Source of the DNA: Myxococcus hansupus
GTDB taxonomy: Bacteria; Myxococcota; Myxococcia; Myxococcales; Myxococcaceae
Direction of reading: 5' to 3'
DNA length: 64,000 bases
Assembly: GCF_000280925.3 (NCBI RefSeq)
Contig: NZ_CP012109.1
Span: 1,240,001 to 1,304,000, forward strand
Below are positions 8,520 through 20,750 of this stretch, one piece after another (position 1 is the stretch's first letter; each line of letters opens with the position of its first letter). The position numbers were made by a program, and so were the translations under genes. The notes beneath the pieces were generated by a model. The model saw nothing but the letters and a program-made list of their open reading frames with translations. It had not been told where the DNA came from and did not search any database.

Positions 8520-10472
8520 GTGTCAGAGAGCCAAGTCCCGGACGCCGCCCGCCTCGTCACCTGCCCGCCGGCCGAATTCACGCGCGCCGCCGAGGCGGCC
8601 ATGACCGCCGCCCGCGAGGGAATCGCCCGCCTCAAGGCCCTCCGGCCCCCCTACGTCACGCGCGAGGTGTTGGAGCTCTACGACGAGTCCACGGCCGCGC
8701 TCGACGACGCGGGTGCCCGTGCCAGCGTGGCCCGTCACGCGCACCCGGACGCCGCCATGCGCGACGCCGCCGAGTCCGCCGAGCAGGCCCTGGAGACGCT
8801 CAGCAACGACATCCGCATGGACCGAGGCGTCTATGACGTGCTCGCGGCGGTGGACCTGTCTGGCGAGGACGCCGCCACCCGCAAGTGGATGGAGAAGGTG
8901 CTGCGCGAGTTCCGCCGCGCGGGCGTGGACCGGGACGACGCCACGCGCGCCCGGGTGAAGGCGCTCCAGGAGGAGCTGGTCCGCATTGGCCAGGAGTTCA
9001 GCAAGAACATCCGGCAGGACACGCGCACGGAGGCGCTGCCGCCCTCCGCCCTGGACGGCTTGCCCGACGACTACGTCCGAGCCCACCCGCCGGGCGAGGA
9101 CGGGAAGGTGCGCGTCACCACGGACTACCCGGACATCGTCCCGTTCATGACGTACTCGCGGGACGCGAAGGCCCGCGAGCAGATGTGGCGCACCTTCCGT
9201 CAGCGGGGCCACCCTTCCAACGGAGACGTGCTCCAGCGGATGGTGGCGCGGCGGAACGAGCTGGCGGTGCTGCTGGGCTACCGCAACTGGGCGGCCTACG
9301 CGACCGAGGACAAGATGATTCGCGACGAGCAGGCCGCGTCGGACTTCATCCAGAAGATCGCCGACGCGTCCGGCGCGCGGATGGAGCGCGACTACGCCGT
9401 GTTGCTGGAGCGCAAGCGCCGCGACGAGCCCGGCGCCGAGCGCGTGAATCCCTGGGACCAGGCGTACCTGGACGACCGCGTGAAGGCGGAGCAGTACGCC
9501 TTCGACTCGCAGGCGGTGCGGCCCTTCTACGAGTACACGCGGGTGAAGCAGGGCGTGCTCGACCTGACGGCGCGCATGTTCGGCGTCAGCTACCGCCATG
9601 TCGCGGACGCGCCGGTGTGGCACCCGGACGTGGAGGCCTACGACGTGTTCGAGGGCGCCACGCTGCGCGGCCGCTTCTACCTGGACATGCACCCGCGCGA
9701 CGACAAGTACAAGCACGCGGCCCAGTTCACGCTCACCAGCGGGAAGACGGGCCGGCGGCTGCCGGAAGGGGTGCTCGTGTGCAACTTCCCCCGTCCGGGC
9801 AAGGAGCCCGCGCTGCTCCTGCACAGCGAGGTGGAGACCTTCTTCCACGAGTTCGGCCACCTGCTGCACCACATCTTCGGCGGCCACACGCGCTGGGCCG
9901 GTGTGTCGGGCGTGCGCACGGAGTGGGACTTCGTGGAGGCGCCGTCGCAGATGCTGGAGGAGTGGGCGCGTGACACCGCCAGCCTGCAGACGTTCGCCCG
10001 GCACCACGAGACAAACGAGCCCATCCCCGCGGACCTGGTGGAGCGCATGCGGCGCGCAGAGGAGTTCGGCAAGGGGCTGTGGGTGCGCCAGCAGATGTTC
10101 TACGCGGCGCTGAGCCTGGAGCTGTACCGGCGCAAGCCGGACAGCGTGGACGCCGTGTCGCTCGTGCGCGAGCTGCAGGGCAAGTTCACGCCGTTCCCGT
10201 ACGTGGAGGGCACCTACTTCCACCTCTCCTTCGGGCACCTCGACGGGTACTCGTCCAACTACTACACGTACATGTGGTCGCTCGTCATCGCGAAGGACCT
10301 GTTCACGGTGTTCCAGCAGAAGGGGATGCTGTCGTCGGAGCCCGCGCAGGCGTATCGGCGCGCGGTGCTGGAGCCGGGTGGTTCGGACGACGCGGCCCGC
10401 CTGGTGCACGCCTTCCTGGGGCGCGACTACGACTTCCGCGCCTACGAGGAGTGGCTCAACCAGGCGGCGTGA
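8520..10472 (+). CDS. M3 family oligopeptidase (thimet oligopeptidase-like)
   Basis: A 650-residue cytoplasmic zinc metallopeptidase predicted to cleave short peptides. The GTG at 8520 is chosen because AGGAG (8509-8513) sits 6 bases upstream, whereas the upstream in-frame ATG lies in a terminator. The zinc motif HEFGH is near residue 442, followed by LLHHIFGG and, about 25 residues later, the acidic segment EWDFVEAPSQ that supplies the third ligand in this family. The helical N-terminal half and the C-terminal SSNYYTYMWS segment also match the M3 fold. No signal peptide is visible. M3 enzymes act in peptide turnover. It appears to be a single-gene unit, convergent with the next gene. The family call is secure; the substrate is not. 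Confidence 0.93.
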   Translation: MSESQVPDAARLVTCPPAEFTRAAEAAMTAAREGIARLKALRPPYVTREVLELYDESTAALDDAGARASVARHAHPDAAMRDAAESAEQALETLSNDIRMDRGVYDVLAAVDLSGEDAATRKWMEKVLREFRRAGVDRDDATRARVKALQEELVRIGQEFSKNIRQDTRTEALPPSALDGLPDDYVRAHPPGEDGKVRVTTDYPDIVPFMTYSRDAKAREQMWRTFRQRGHPSNGDVLQRMVARRNELAVLLGYRNWAAYATEDKMIRDEQAASDFIQKIADASGARMERDYAVLLERKRRDEPGAERVNPWDQAYLDDRVKAEQYAFDSQAVRPFYEYTRVKQGVLDLTARMFGVSYRHVADAPVWHPDVEAYDVFEGATLRGRFYLDMHPRDDKYKHAAQFTLTSGKTGRRLPEGVLVCNFPRPGKEPALLLHSEVETFFHEFGHLLHHIFGGHTRWAGVSGVRTEWDFVEAPSQMLEEWARDTASLQTFARHHETNEPIPADLVERMRRAEEFGKGLWVRQQMFYAALSLELYRRKPDSVDAVSLVRELQGKFTPFPYVEGTYFHLSFGHLDGYSSNYYTYMWSLVIAKDLFTVFQQKGMLSSEPAQAYRRAVLEPGGSDDAARLVHAFLGRDYDFRAYEEWLNQAA

Positions 10473-10487
10473 CGGCGCGCCACGGCC

Positions 10488-11552
10488 TCAATTGCGCCCC
10501 CAATGCCGGGGGCGCGTGAAGCGGAAGAGGCCGCTGGCTTCCTCCTGGGCGATGACGTCCGCCTCGGCGCCGAAGTAGCGGAAGCGCACCTCCTGGAGGC
10601 GCGCTTCCAGGTCCTCTCCGGACAAGGTCCGCGCCAGCTCCGCGCGCTCTTCCATGTACCGGGTGCCCGCCTCCCAGCGGGCGTCCCGCGTCCGGTCCAG
10701 CGTGTCCCAGCGGCGCAGGGCTTCTTCCGTCAATCCCATCTCCTTGCGCACGGTCCGCAGGCTCCGCGCGCGCTCGGCGGGGGCCATGCCCGTCAGCTCC
10801 TGCTGGATGGAGGGCAGGCCCAGGAAACGGTTCATCGTCTCCTGGGGATGCCGGGCCAGGTGGGCCGGCGCGGCGTCTCCGTAGATGGCGTCGAGCCGCT
10901 GCTTGTAGGTGGACAGCTTCTCGGAGAGGGACGCGCCCTGCATGCGTTCGAGCGCCTGGAACGTATCGGCGACGGCCTGGTTCCGCAGCTCGGAGGCCCA
11001 CAGTTGCCGCGCGGTCTCCGGTCCGAAGAGCCGGCCGCGCGCATCTCGCAGCGCGGCCCGGCGTTGCTTCTCGTCGAGTCCTCGCAGATACGAGGCGTTG
11101 GCCTCCATCCACTTCTCGTAATCCAGGCGGTTGCGCAGCAACGCCATGAGCACTTCGTATTTGCCGGGGAAGGCCTTCCAGAGGAAGTCCTCCATCAGCT
11201 CACGCCAGCCGTCTGGCGAGCGCATCTGGAAGTAGCGCATGAGCTGCTCCAGCATTCGGAGCTGGACGGACGGCTCGCTCAGACGCGCGCCATAGCGTTC
11301 GAGCAGCGAAGCCCGCAGCGCCTCCATCTCTCCGTCTGGAGACGCCGTCGCCGGCGACGACGCGGCCTTCACGCCGGGGCGGGGCGGGGCGGGCATTCCC
11401 GGAGCGGCCGTGGAGGGGAGGGCGCGGGGGGAGACGGGCTCGAGGGACGACTGCCCCGAGCGAACCTGCTCGGTGGGCACGAGAGACTTCACCACGAGCA
11501 GCCCGAGAATGAGCGCACCGGCCCCCAGCACGCGCGTCGCTTTCGTTCGCAT
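10488..11552 (-). CDS. Membrane-anchored helical protein, lipase-chaperone-like
   Basis: This 354-residue protein has one N-terminal membrane segment (about residues 8-25), a Pro/Ser/Ala linker to about residue 75, then an almost wholly helical body rich in Arg, Glu and Leu. The layout (anchor, flexible linker, helical arms) and short segments such as RLFGPETARQLW and VRFRYFGAEAD resemble the lipase-specific foldase LifO/LipB, which folds secreted lipases in the periplasm. The canonical RxxFDY signature of that family is not clearly present, and no lipase gene is adjacent. The similarity is therefore weak and the function open. It converges on the M3 peptidase gene with about 15 bases between the stops. 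Confidence 0.45.
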   Translation of the reverse strand: MRTKATRVLGAGALILGLLVVKSLVPTEQVRSGQSSLEPVSPRALPSTAAPGMPAPPRPGVKAASSPATASPDGEMEALRASLLERYGARLSEPSVQLRMLEQLMRYFQMRSPDGWRELMEDFLWKAFPGKYEVLMALLRNRLDYEKWMEANASYLRGLDEKQRRAALRDARGRLFGPETARQLWASELRNQAVADTFQALERMQGASLSEKLSTYKQRLDAIYGDAAPAHLARHPQETMNRFLGLPSIQQELTGMAPAERARSLRTVRKEMGLTEEALRRWDTLDRTRDARWEAGTRYMEERAELARTLSGEDLEARLQEVRFRYFGAEADVIAQEEASGLFRFTRPRHWGRN

Positions 11553-12054
11553 GGAGCCCGTTCGTCGAACAGGCGGCTCCCTGCTGCCAATGCGCCCGGG
11601 GTCTAGTGATCACTGCTGGATGCCAAGGACATCCACTGGCAGGCGTTGGCCCGCGCGCGGCCGCCGCGGGTGACGCGGAGAGGACGTTGGCACTGCGGGG
11701 TGGGGCGCCCCTGCGGGCCAGGCGGGGGACTGGTGTCCCCGAATGGGAAAAGATTCATGGGGTAGGCAACGGCCGCGGCTGTCAGCGCTTCGCTCGGGTC
11801 CCTCGCCGGCACCTGTTGGGTTCCTGCGTGGGGAGGACGCGACCCGCTCATGGCGGAGCGCCGCTGTCCGCTTTGGGCCTGAAGGCGTTGAAGCGGGGAA
11901 GTGCCGGACAGCTTCGGGTCGTCTGGCCGACCTGGCTTTCCCTTCATCACGAAGGCGCTGCGCCCACTCGCCTTATAGGCCTCTGCTGTACCTGCTCCGG
12001 CGCTGCTCCCGGCGAGCGGCGTCCGCGACAGCGCGTTGTGCTTGCGTGAACGAA
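11553..12054. other. Intergenic region, no gene recognised
   Basis: About 500 bases separate the start of the leftward lipase-chaperone-like gene from the tetR operator. Short open frames exist on both strands but none has a convincing ribosome site or protein-like composition. Promoters for the two divergent genes must lie here, but no clear -35/-10 pair was recognised. Confidence 0.5.
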
Positions 12055-12080
12055 TTGACCAGATTATAAATCTGGGTCAA
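12055..12080. promoter_or_regulatory. Candidate TetR operator 1
   Basis: TTGACCAGATT (12055-12065) is followed, after the bases ATA, by its near-perfect inverted copy AATCTGGGTCAA (12069-12080), which carries one extra G. The repeat ends on the first base of the TetR-family ATG, where a bound repressor would block its own transcription or translation. A related TGACCAGA half-site lies upstream of the adaptor gene. Confidence 0.55.
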
Positions 12081-12679
12081 TGGGTTCGGACGCGCGAACA
12101 GCAATCCTCGATGCCGCCATCGAAGTCTTCGCTCGCTATGGCTTCAAGAAGGCCTCAGTCGAAGACATCGCCCGTCGTGCGGATGTCGGCAAAGGCAGTA
12201 TCTATCTGCACTTCGAGAACAAGGAGGCGCTGTTTGAAGCCTGCGCTCAAAAGGTGTTCGCCGAGGTCAATGCCGCGCTCAATGCGGCCATCCGACAGGC
12301 GACAACGCCCCAAGAGCAGATCCGCGCCTACATTCGGTTTTGCCTCAAGCCACATGCCTGGACTCCTGGTGGGCGGCGCGTGGAGCTGACCACGGTCCTG
12401 GAGCTCGGCGAGCAGGCGGCACACCTCATTCCTGTGATGGTGGAGCAAGAGGTGGCTCTTCTTGCGGGCATCATCGAGAGCGGTGTGGCACAGGGGCTCT
12501 TTTCCGTGGCCGAGCCTCGCTTGCTGGCTGAGGGGTTGGTCGAGCTGATGTCCAGTGTGGGGGACTCGCTGTTAACAAAAGACCTCGACGGCCATCGTGA
12601 GCGAGCGCTCGAGGCCTGCTTCACCGTCTTCATCCGTGGGCTCTCGGCCTCCAAGGTTCCGCAGACACCCTCCCGCTGA
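12080..12679 (+). CDS. TetR/AcrR family transcriptional regulator
   Basis: A 199-residue one-component regulator. Residues about 8-55 form the TetR helix-turn-helix (AIEVFARYGFKKASVEDIA, then GKGSIYLHFENKEAL). The remaining two thirds is the helical ligand-binding and dimerisation domain. It lies immediately upstream of, and in the same direction as, an RND adaptor, RND pump and TolC gene, so it is most likely their drug- or metabolite-responsive repressor. An inverted repeat overlaps its start codon and a related one lies before the adaptor gene, which suggests autoregulation and joint control. Its codon use is slightly less GC-rich than that of its neighbours. The inducer is unknown. Confidence 0.92.
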   Translation: MGSDARTAILDAAIEVFARYGFKKASVEDIARRADVGKGSIYLHFENKEALFEACAQKVFAEVNAALNAAIRQATTPQEQIRAYIRFCLKPHAWTPGGRRVELTTVLELGEQAAHLIPVMVEQEVALLAGIIESGVAQGLFSVAEPRLLAEGLVELMSSVGDSLLTKDLDGHRERALEACFTVFIRGLSASKVPQTPSR

Positions 12680-12745
12680 AGTGCCACACCCGCCGTGCCG
12701 CTCCATTCCGCGCCAAGGCGAAGAAGGCATTCGTGCGCTCGGAAC

Positions 12746-12770
12746 TGACCAGAAAACCCAACTTAGTCAA
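12746..12770. promoter_or_regulatory. Candidate TetR operator 2
   Basis: TGACCAGA (12746-12753) matches the left arm of the repeat at the TetR start codon. TTAGTCAA (12763-12770) is its degenerate inverted partner (reverse complement TTGACTAA). The site lies about 50 bases before the adaptor gene start and 67 bases after the tetR stop, a sensible place to control the pump genes separately from tetR. Confidence 0.45.
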
Positions 12771-12818
12771 TTTGTGCCGAAGGCAAAGAGTCACCCGCCT
12801 ACCACGAGGAACGCAGTG

Positions 12819-13928
12819 ATGAAGATGACCTGGAAGACAGCAGCGGTGGCCGTGGCGGTGGTTGTGGCTGGGTGCGGCGGTGGCAATGCAGCGCCCGCGC
12901 CGTCCGCGGCGCGGGTGGTCCAGAAGCCCGTGGGGGTCCGTACCGTCAGGCCGGCTCCCCAACTCAAGGCGAGCGTCTTGAAGGCCACTGGCAGCGTACG
13001 CGCCCGGCAGGAGGCGACCTTGAGCGCCGAGGCCACGGGCCCCATCACCCGCGTCGCGGTGGACGTGGGGGACACGGTGAAGCGGGGCCAGGTGCTCGCA
13101 CAGATGGACACCACCAACGTCCGGCTCGCCGTCAACCAAGCGCGGGCCGCGCGTTCGGCGGCGGATGCGGCGCTGGAGGGCGCGAAGATGGAGGTGGAGC
13201 GGGCGAGGGCGCTCGCGCAGTCGGGCAGCCTCGCGCGGGCTTCACTTGAGAAGGCAGAGGTGGGCTACCGCCAGGCGCAGGCCCAGGCCGAGCAGGCCGT
13301 TGCAGCCCTCGACAGTGCGCAGGAGGCTCAGCACGACACTCGCCGCATCGCCCCCTTCGACGGCGTCATCACCCGTCGCACCTGCAACGAGGGGGACTAC
13401 GTGTCGCCCGGCACCGCCCTCTTCGGGCTCATCAATACGCATGCGCTCGAGGTTCGCGCGCCAGTGCCCGAAGCACTCGTGGACCGCGTGAAGGTGGGCA
13501 GCCTCGTCAGTGGGACGCTCAATCCTTCCGGGGCTCCGTTCGAGGCGAAGGTGCGCAGTCTGGGGGCCGTCATCGACCCGCAGACTCGCACCGTCGAAGT
13601 GCTCGCGGACGTGGTGCCGGGCAAGAACAAGGGCGTGATGCTGCGTGCGGGCGCTCTTGTGGAGCTGGACTTCACCGGCACCCTGTCCGCCGACGGAGAG
13701 GGGGCGTCCGCGGGGCTGTTCCTGCCCGCGCAAGCCGTCCATTCCCGCGGCCAGGAGGGTTTCGTCTGGGTGGTCCGCGAGGGCAAGGCCCAGCGCCGTG
13801 ATGTCAAGGTGGAGCGAGTGCTGCCTGGCTTCGTGCGCGTGGTCCAGGGACTCGGCCTCGAGGAGCACGTCGTCGCCGACGTGAGCCTCCCTCTTCAGGA
13901 CGGCGCCGCTCTCCAGGTCGTCCGGTAG
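12819..13928 (+). CDS. RND efflux periplasmic adaptor (membrane fusion lipoprotein)
   Basis: A 369-residue membrane fusion protein that links an inner-membrane RND pump to an outer-membrane channel. The ATG at 12819 is chosen because GAGGA lies 8 bases upstream and a lipoprotein signal follows at once, ending in VAGC with the lipid-modified Cys at residue 19. The biotinyl-lipoyl-like half motifs (GPITRVAVDVGDTVKRGQVLA, and later APFDGVITRR with EGDYVSPGT) flank an alpha-helical hairpin of about 80 residues rich in Ala, Gln and Glu. Beta-barrel and membrane-proximal domains follow. It sits between tetR and the RND pump gene, with 39 bases to the latter, so the three efflux components probably form one operon. 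Confidence 0.92.
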   Translation: MKMTWKTAAVAVAVVVAGCGGGNAAPAPSAARVVQKPVGVRTVRPAPQLKASVLKATGSVRARQEATLSAEATGPITRVAVDVGDTVKRGQVLAQMDTTNVRLAVNQARAARSAADAALEGAKMEVERARALAQSGSLARASLEKAEVGYRQAQAQAEQAVAALDSAQEAQHDTRRIAPFDGVITRRTCNEGDYVSPGTALFGLINTHALEVRAPVPEALVDRVKVGSLVSGTLNPSGAPFEAKVRSLGAVIDPQTRTVEVLADVVPGKNKGVMLRAGALVELDFTGTLSADGEGASAGLFLPAQAVHSRGQEGFVWVVREGKAQRRDVKVERVLPGFVRVVQGLGLEEHVVADVSLPLQDGAALQVVR

Positions 13929-13967
13929 CCCCCTTCATCTCTTCCCGCTCCACCGCACGCCACCGTC

Positions 13968-17075
<3,108 letters not shown>

Positions 17076-17228
17076 GGATGCTCACACCCACGTGACCTCC
17101 GCGGTTTCTCGTTGAATGCGGAGTTCTCAGGTCGCGGGTCCGCGGGCTCTGGTCCATTTCGTTCTTCTTTATCGGCGCCGTCCGGCGCCGCAGCGCTTGT
17201 CGTGTCTCCTCTTTCTAAGTCAATCACC

Positions 17229-18671
17229 ATGTTCATCCCTGTTCTCGTATCAAGCCTCCTGCTGACCCAGGCTTCCAGCTTCCCTGTTATTTCCGCACGA
17301 GCCCCAACTGCCCCAGAGGCTCTCACCGAACCCAATGTGCCTGTGCGTCCAGTCGACGCGCAGAAGGTTGTCAGTGTCGACAAATCCGAGACAGTTGCCG
17401 CTTCAGAGGCTTCACTCAGGTTGCTTTCATTGACGGAGGCACTTCGACTCGCGGAGCGGGGGAACCCTGGCCTTGAGGCGGCCCGCGCCCGACTCAGACA
17501 AGCGAGGCTGTTGAGTAACAAAGCCTGGGCTGGGTACTTCCCGAGCGTCACCGCGAACGGTACATACACCCGGAATCCCGTGGAGTTGGTGTTCGAGGTA
17601 CCTGAAGCTCCGGAGCCCATTCCTCTCCTGAAGAGGGACCAGTTCGCTGGCCAGCTCAACGCACAACAGGCGGTGCTCGTGCCGAGACTGTGGCCCGCCA
17701 TTGAGAATGCCTATCTTGGGGAAAAGGCGGCGGAGTTGACGGCGGAGAGTACCCGCCGTGAGACGCTGTTCGCAGTGGCCCAGGCATACTTGGGGGCTGC
17801 GAGCTTGCGTGAGGCGATGGCAGTGCAGGAGCAACTCCTGGATGTACGCCGGGGCTTCGAGCGCGACGCCCAGAATCGTCTCGAGGTTGGCGACGTGGAG
17901 CGGCTGGCGTTGCTGCGCGCGACCCTGGACCGCAAGGAGGCAGAGCAGGAGGTGGTGCGCAGCCGCAATGCCTATGCCAATGCCAAGAGCGCGCTGGCCG
18001 CGCTCCTCGCCCGTCCCGTGGACTTCGACGTCGCACTGCCGAAGGAGTCAGCGGTCGCGATTCCCGTGGAGGTCAGGGATGTGTCCGCCGCGGAGACGAC
18101 CGCACTCGAAAGACGTCCGGACGCCGCGAGTGCGCGCCTTGACATCGACCTGGCTAGAGGGGGCCGGAAGCAAATCCTCTTCGAGTACCTCCCCGACCTG
18201 TATGCCACGGCCAACTACACGGCAACGAACGTCGCTGGACTCACAGGACAGGCGACGATGTGGACGGCGGGGCTTTCCTTGTCGTGGACGCTGTTGGACG
18301 GCGGTTTGCGTGAAGCCAACCTGCGCGAGGCGAACGGAAGGATTGCCGAGGCCCGCGCCAACTTGCGTGGGGCAGAAGAGAAGATTCGTGACGAGGTGCG
18401 CAGGGCCGTGACGGACTTGGGGACTGCCGAAGCCAATCTCGGCACGGCGGAGGAGCGCGTGAAGCTCTCATGGGAGAGCGCACGCCTGGCGAAGGAGAGC
18501 TTCGAGGCGGGCGCCAGCACGTACCTTCAAGTGACGGACGTCAACGCGACGCTCGCCAATGCCCAACTGTCTCTGGTGGCAGAGTCGCTCAACGTGCAGC
18601 TCTCTCGCTTGGCTCTGGCGAGAGCGATGGGCCTCTTTGACCCCACCGGCAATTCGCTCGTGGAGCCCTAG
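17229..18671 (+). CDS. TolC-family outer membrane efflux protein
   Basis: The outer-membrane channel of the adjacent RND pump. The ATG at 17229 is preferred over the upstream ATG at 17112 because a short hydrophobic signal sequence (FIPVLVSSLLLTQAS) begins there; no strong ribosome site marks either. The 480-residue product shows the internally duplicated outer-membrane-factor pattern: LTEALRLAERGNPGLEAARARL near residue 70, long Ala/Glu/Arg coiled-coil helices, and a second copy with YTATNVAGLTGQ, LSLSWTLLDGG and the final long helix. The gap of about 150 bases after the RND stop leaves room for a weak separate promoter but still fits an operon. Confidence 0.9.
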   Translation: MFIPVLVSSLLLTQASSFPVISARAPTAPEALTEPNVPVRPVDAQKVVSVDKSETVAASEASLRLLSLTEALRLAERGNPGLEAARARLRQARLLSNKAWAGYFPSVTANGTYTRNPVELVFEVPEAPEPIPLLKRDQFAGQLNAQQAVLVPRLWPAIENAYLGEKAAELTAESTRRETLFAVAQAYLGAASLREAMAVQEQLLDVRRGFERDAQNRLEVGDVERLALLRATLDRKEAEQEVVRSRNAYANAKSALAALLARPVDFDVALPKESAVAIPVEVRDVSAAETTALERRPDAASARLDIDLARGGRKQILFEYLPDLYATANYTATNVAGLTGQATMWTAGLSLSWTLLDGGLREANLREANGRIAEARANLRGAEEKIRDEVRRAVTDLGTAEANLGTAEERVKLSWESARLAKESFEAGASTYLQVTDVNATLANAQLSLVAESLNVQLSRLALARAMGLFDPTGNSLVEP

Positions 18672-18915
18672 GGGCTGTACCCGATTCCCATCATCAGTGG
18701 CCGTGGGCCGACGTTGTTTCATGGCCTGTCGAGTGCGCGGCATCTCGAGTTCCTCTCGACGCAGCGGTTCAAGTCTGGCGTGCAGGCGCTCCACTTCCGT
18801 CGCAAAGCGGGATGAGCGTGGAAGGACCCGAGCGCTTCACCGGCTGCTGCCTGTGAGATGAAGTCGAGGAGGTTCCCCGCCGTTACAGTTCGGCGCTCTT
18901 GGGGCGAGAGGACAC

Positions 18916-19206
18916 ATGCATCGCGACGATGAGGCAGAGACGGACAGCCTCCACCCGACGACGGTGTCGGAGGAGGAAAGGGCGCTCGGCTTCAAAGAAG
19001 AAGCCATCCCTTCACCAGGTGCTGGGCAAGCCGCCTCGGCGCCTGGCCTGCGCGCGGTCTCCATGTGGGTCATGAAGGGGAAACGGGCGATCAAAACGGC
19101 CAGCCCCGACGGAGAGGTTTTCTACGCCATCAGGAATGAACAAGGTCGAGAGGTCGACCCCCCCGTGGAGTCGCTGAGCGTTCTGTGGCGGCGGTACATG
19201 GCGTAG
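18916..19206 (+). CDS. Small hypothetical protein, 96 aa
   Basis: A short open frame with a plausible ribosome site (GAGAGG ending 5 bases before the ATG). The N-terminal half is acidic and probably flexible. The C-terminal half reads like a small folded domain, with RAIKTASPDGEVFYAIRNEQ then VESLSVLWRRYMA at the end. No membrane segment or known motif was recognised. It lies at the left edge of a gene-poor, decayed stretch, so it may be a cargo or remnant gene of that region. It is supported by the ribosome site and composition, not by family knowledge. Confidence 0.5.
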   Translation: MHRDDEAETDSLHPTTVSEEERALGFKEEAIPSPGAGQAASAPGLRAVSMWVMKGKRAIKTASPDGEVFYAIRNEQGREVDPPVESLSVLWRRYMA

Positions 19207-20280
19207 AACCATCCCGGATGGAGCCTCCTGCTTCTGACCTCTCCCCCATTGGGGATTGCCGCCGGACGCGCTTGCGACGCCTACTGCTGGTTGCGGAGCA
19301 CGGCATACGGATGAGGCTGACGCCGGATGTGGAGCTGGAGGACGACGGCGGGTGAGCGCTGTCGGTGAAGGTCTTCGTCCACGAGCAGCGCGGCTGCGTC
19401 GCTGAGCTCCATCCCGCGGGCGCTGAGTGGCAAGTGCGATGGCTGCGTGGGACGGTGGACCTCAACCGCCAGGGCAGCGGCACGGCCACGGTGCGTGGGA
19501 CGGCGCCGGGCCTGTAACTGAGTACGGAGCATCGCGAGTGTCTGGCGTGCCCAGGATGCCTACGTTGAGGTGACGGACGAAGCTGGCGCCTTCCCTGCTG
19601 GCGTCCTCGGAGTGGACGAGCAGCCTCCTTGTACGACGGGGCCCGTGCCCCAGTCCCCGGAAGAGCGATTCGGCGTCACCTCCGCCCGGGCCGCGCGTGC
19701 GGCCCAGCGACGTGACGCGGCTGACGCCTTCGCGGACCAGCTCGGGGCGGGCTGCGTCCACGTCATTCTGCCGCACGTGGTCCTGGCCGTGGAAGGGCTG
19801 GAGGTACCGTCCCTCCAGACCGTCAGCGACAAGCAGCTCGCTTATACGCGGGCTGACCGCGCAGATGCCGTCGAGGGCTTCCTCAGCACGATGCTGGCGC
19901 GAAGCTGCCACGCTCCAACGTAGATGAGCAGATGCCGATGCTGCGCCGGCTGGGTGCAGAGCCACCTGCGTGCGGACACGGAGAGCCGCTACGGGTTGGA
20001 CGGCCAGGCAGGGCGGACCCGGGCAGCGGGGTGGTGGGCGAAGCCTTCCGCAAAGCACGAGTCGCGAAGGTGGAAATGCCCGCGGGCCCGCTTCTTCACA
20101 TCGACCTGGCGTGGCCATGAGCCTGACGGTGATCTCGGACCTCCTCGCTGAGCAGGGCCGCGTGATGCCCGCGCGCCTCGGCCACTCGCATTGACGCAAT
20201 GCCGGACTGGTCTTGAAGCGTGCGTGATGTAGCGACCGAGTTTGAGTTAGGCACATGCCGCCACGAGAGGTGCGTGGGGC
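19207..20280. other. Decayed region with protein-coding fragments
   Basis: There is no intact gene in about 1.07 kb. Coding-like fragments on the + strand include a short frame near 19370-19517 (starting VKVFVHEQRGCVAELHP and ending in a stop) and an open frame at 19570-19923 (about 117 codons, with ARAARAAQRRDAADAFADQ). Neither has a convincing start and they lie in different frames, which fits one or more degraded genes. No insertion-sequence ends or transposase motifs were recognised. It belongs with the frameshifted gene and the tRNA-like remnant to the right. Confidence 0.45.
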
Positions 20281-20750
20281 TCAACGTCTACGCCGAGTTG
20301 ATGGAGTCTTCTTAGTGCGATTGTGCGGGGGCTTCTTTGACACGGGGGGCGGGAACCAGTCGGGTGCTGATGGCGTGTACCAACTCTGGCTCCTGAGCCA
20401 GGCATCGTAGTGGACATAAATAGCTTGGAGTCCGCCTGGTGCATCTCGCTCTTTAAAGAATGCCTCAAGCGTTTCGAAGAGGAACTCGACGCGTTCTTTC
20501 TCCCCAGATTCATGAGGCCCCCTGTTCGGGGATGTCCGCTGAGCCATGAGGTGGGGCACAATCCCAAACCAAGCAAGATTATACCCCCTTTGAGCTGGGG
20601 GATGAGCCACTCTCGAAATCCCGTGAGTGCTCCTTCGCCGACCGCTGTGTCGAATCCGAGCAGGTAAGCGACCATGACGTCGTATCCCTCCGTCGGCAGG
20701 AACATGAGTGGATGTGACTTCAATTGATGAAGGTGTTCCCTCAAAACCAT
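20281..20750 (-). pseudogene. Frameshifted hypothetical gene
   Basis: Translation starts at ATG 20750 behind a good ribosome site (AGAGGAAGATA just upstream on the - strand). The first frame reads VLREHLHQLKSHPLMFLP, then LLGFDTAVGEGALTGFREWL and PQLKGG. At a GGGGG run near 20583-20587 the sensible reading moves to another frame and continues as YNLAWFGIVPHLM, VEFLFETLEAFFKER and QAIYVHYDAWLRSQSWY, ending at 20281. One extra G in the run would join the two halves into a single protein of about 155 residues. The sense on both sides is consistent, so it was recently intact or is intact with a homopolymer error. Family not recognised. Lower GC than the neighbours fits an imported gene. Confidence 0.6.

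Noticed and set aside
11603-11950. 115-codon frame on the - strand starting with two ATG codons
   Set aside because: No ribosome site, no motif and Pro/Ser/Gln/Arg-rich composition; treated as non-coding.
18468-18860. Minus-strand frame with a helix-like start (EVERLHARLEPLRREELE)
   Set aside because: It runs antisense into the TolC gene and has no ribosome site. A short degraded fragment downstream of TolC cannot be excluded, but there is no positive support.
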